Part shown: piece by piece, positions 55,741 to 57,500 of the stretch
How positions within the stretch are numbered: the first letter of the stretch is position 1
Layout of the letters: every line of letters begins with the position of its first letter
NCBI RefSeq assembly: GCF_000091045.1
Contig: NC_006686.1
Span: 665,001 to 722,500, forward strand
Direction of reading: 5' to 3'
Source of the DNA: Cryptococcus deneoformans JEC21
Taxonomy: Eukaryota > Basidiomycota > Tremellomycetes > Tremellales > Cryptococcaceae
DNA length: 57,500 nucleotides
The notes under the pieces: model-generated
What the model saw: the letters and a program-made list of their open reading frames with translations, nothing else
Database searches by the model: none
Told to the model about the DNA's origin: nothing
Position numbers and translations under genes: made by a program

Positions 55741-57500
55741 CTTGCCTCATCCTGAAATGGCGACGTTAGCAGGGGATGTAAGTGATAATGGGTACTTACG
55801 CCCTTCAGCGAGATGAATCTGAGGATAATATCCATGTTTTTCCTGGTGATAAATCACGCAGGATGAAGTGGAGGGGCAAAAAATGGGGCTTTTCTCGCTG
55901 ATATATTGAGATTTTTTACTTCACAGGTTTCGACTATGATCTCGCGGCCGCTGCTGGGTTCTATTTCAGAGCTTGCATGGTATAGCCGTTATTCCATCCA
56001 TCGTGGGCCGATCGTATCCACGACGATCATGTTGTTTCGGGTTTAATAAGCGTAAGCAGGTTTGCCTTCAATGGAAACTTTAGATCATATTATACAGCTG
56101 TGTAGTAGAACGAACTTACATGAGGCTCTCGTTGCAGTCTTTCCTTCATTATTTAGGAGCTATTTGATATAGGAGTCTACACGCAGCGACATCTACCCGA
56201 GCCGTCTGAGGATTGCAGATCACAGTAGTTGAAGATGTTTCAATTTTTTTTTTTTTGCTGGACCCTGCTATCTTCACTAAAATCGGACTTATTGATCTGA
56301 ACGTAGGCAAAGACGTCCCCAGGTGCAGACGAAAAGAATCTGATGAGATGATAGACTCGGCCGCAGATAAGTAACAGATCCTAATGCCTTCGGGTTCCCA
56401 GACGGACTGAATTCGTGTCTGACGCCAATAGACGCCATAGCCAAAGCGCCGTTATAGCTGCGAAGATTACGTCGGAAGCGCATCCTAAGTGGTATCACTA
56501 GGTTATGGTCAGGAAACTAGTTAGAGGAGGGACATACCTTCAGAATTACTGGTCAAAAGCTAGTAGAGTCCGGGTTCAGGATCTGTAGTAGGCCGAGGTA
56601 GCTGTACAGCGCCATTACAACAGCATGTAATGAACTTCGGGCTAACAGCTGAAGAACATCCGCCATTCCCAGTCGTGCCATCAGCACCCTCGTCTATCCA
56701 ATGTGTAGTGGGACATTTTTGGGTATAATACGTTGTAGGCGCAGGCGCCCAAGTTATGGCGATTGTTGCAGTTTGGTTCGATGGACCGTAAAGCTCAGGG
56801 AACATCACCGCCAGGGAGGCCACTGGAAGAATCTGGCCGTTGACCCAATGGATGTATAGGGTTAGCTAGAAAAGCACCGCCTCCAGGTCGTGGCGAGCGA
56901 CCGGAAGGCGCTTAGGGACAAGGGGATGGAGAGGGGGGTCGTCGGGACGGCGGATAGGTGCGTTTCAGAGGCATAAAGGCAGTTAAAGCAGTTGATAGTG
57001 CTATAGAAGGCCAAAAGCCGTGTCATGAGAAGATACGTATAGTAGAAAAAGAAATATTATGAAGAAAGTTCTAGAACCTGGAAGATAACTACAGCCAGGA
57101 TGAGAAGATCAGATCCAAGAAGATCCGTCGAAAAGAGGACCTACGTACTACGTACTACTCATCATCATTCATCATGTCATCATTCAAGAAAGACGAACGC
57201 CGCCGAATGAAACGGCGAAGTCCGTGCGTATGCTGAATGATGATGATAACGTTATAACATTTGATCGGATGCTACGTATATTACTACGACTGTTTGACCA
57301 CGATTTAATCCAGTAGTAGTAGGGGGAACTTACGTAGAGGAGGTTCGGAGGAAGCTGGCGATGTTTGTAGCGGATTTGAGTAGGACTTGCTTGGAAAGAT
57401 GACAAGAGAAGTGGGAAGGATATGAAGGTCGTCTTCTTTCATTTCGTCTTCTACACGACGAAGAGCTCTTTATGATGTATCGTTTTCTAATTAAGTCTAC
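55741..57500. other. Gene-poor right end
   Basis: About 1.76 kb with one doubtful exon (56560-56868). A T10-13 run lies near 56240-56256, and TACGTACTACGTACTACTCATCATC-like short repeats at 57141-57180. Nothing else can be supported; the first 150 nt may still belong to the Helitron relic. Confidence 0.4.
56560..56868 (-). CDS. Possible terminal exon of a small Cys-containing secreted protein
   Basis: An open frame follows a good acceptor (CTTTTCTAG) on the minus strand and encodes IHWVNGQILPVASLAVMFPE, then PTTYYTQKCPTTHWIDEG, CSSAVSPKFITCCCNGAVQL and a stop after DPEPGLY. The residue mix (NQT site, Thr-rich, Cys cluster) looks protein-like rather than random. I could not find an upstream exon with a signal peptide. 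It may be a partial gene or a chance frame. Confidence 0.3.

Overview
The window looks like nuclear DNA of a tremellomycete yeast close to Cryptococcus. Genes are dense and carry many very short introns (about 37-75 nt) with GT...CTRAY...AG signals. The gene content is typical of a basidiomycete yeast. From memory, unchecked, the ERG7-ACO1-CCP1 neighbourhood resembles a chromosome 5 region of C. neoformans H99 (CNAG_01129 to CNAG_01138). I assembled exon structures by hand from reading frames and splice signals.

Layout. 0.6-2.3 kb: two convergent genes for small secreted proteins, one of them a calpain-like cysteine peptidase. 2.7-6.0 kb: a divergent pair, a Pus9/Rib2-type tRNA pseudouridine synthase and a HIT-zinc-finger protein of the Hit1/ZNHIT3 type. 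6.4-10.8 kb: a long Ser-rich protein of unknown function. 11.7-18.3 kb: SEC7, the Golgi ARF-GEF. 19.1-21.2 kb: an M64-family metallopeptidase. 21.8-23.0 kb: glyoxalase II. 23.3-26.1 kb: lanosterol synthase ERG7. 26.7-29.1 kb: an ankyrin plus CCCH RNA-binding protein. 29.1-31.6 kb: a long gene-poor stretch ending in a strong TATA box and a tiny Cys-rich, metallothionein-like gene. 32.2-33.3 kb: NOP6. 34.0-35.8 kb: an unknown coiled-coil protein. 36.0-37.1 kb: LCL3 nuclease. 37.3-40.9 kb: an FHIP-type Hook-interacting protein. 41.1-42.8 kb: PAC1/LIS1. 42.9-44.1 kb: a peroxisomal dienoyl-CoA isomerase. 44.2-51.4 kb: three mitochondrial genes (mS23, aconitase, cytochrome c peroxidase), all on the minus strand. 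51.4-57.5 kb: a gene-poor tract with decayed mobile elements (a Helitron Rep relic, a LINE-like C-terminal fragment beside a telomere-like motif, and an ORF broken by a 44-bp tandem duplication).

Themes. FHIP and LIS1 both act in dynein cargo transport and lie tail-to-tail about 180 bp apart. The LIS1/isomerase divergent promoter sits in a sharp GC peak with long G and C runs. One small isomerase exon there appears to be flanked by a GG acceptor and a GC donor, as if AT-to-GC substitution had eroded its splice sites. I found no CRISPR array, rRNA or convincing tRNA, and no clear undescribed multi-gene system. The most unusual items are the secreted calpain-like peptidase, the eroded splice sites and the Cys-rich mini-gene.
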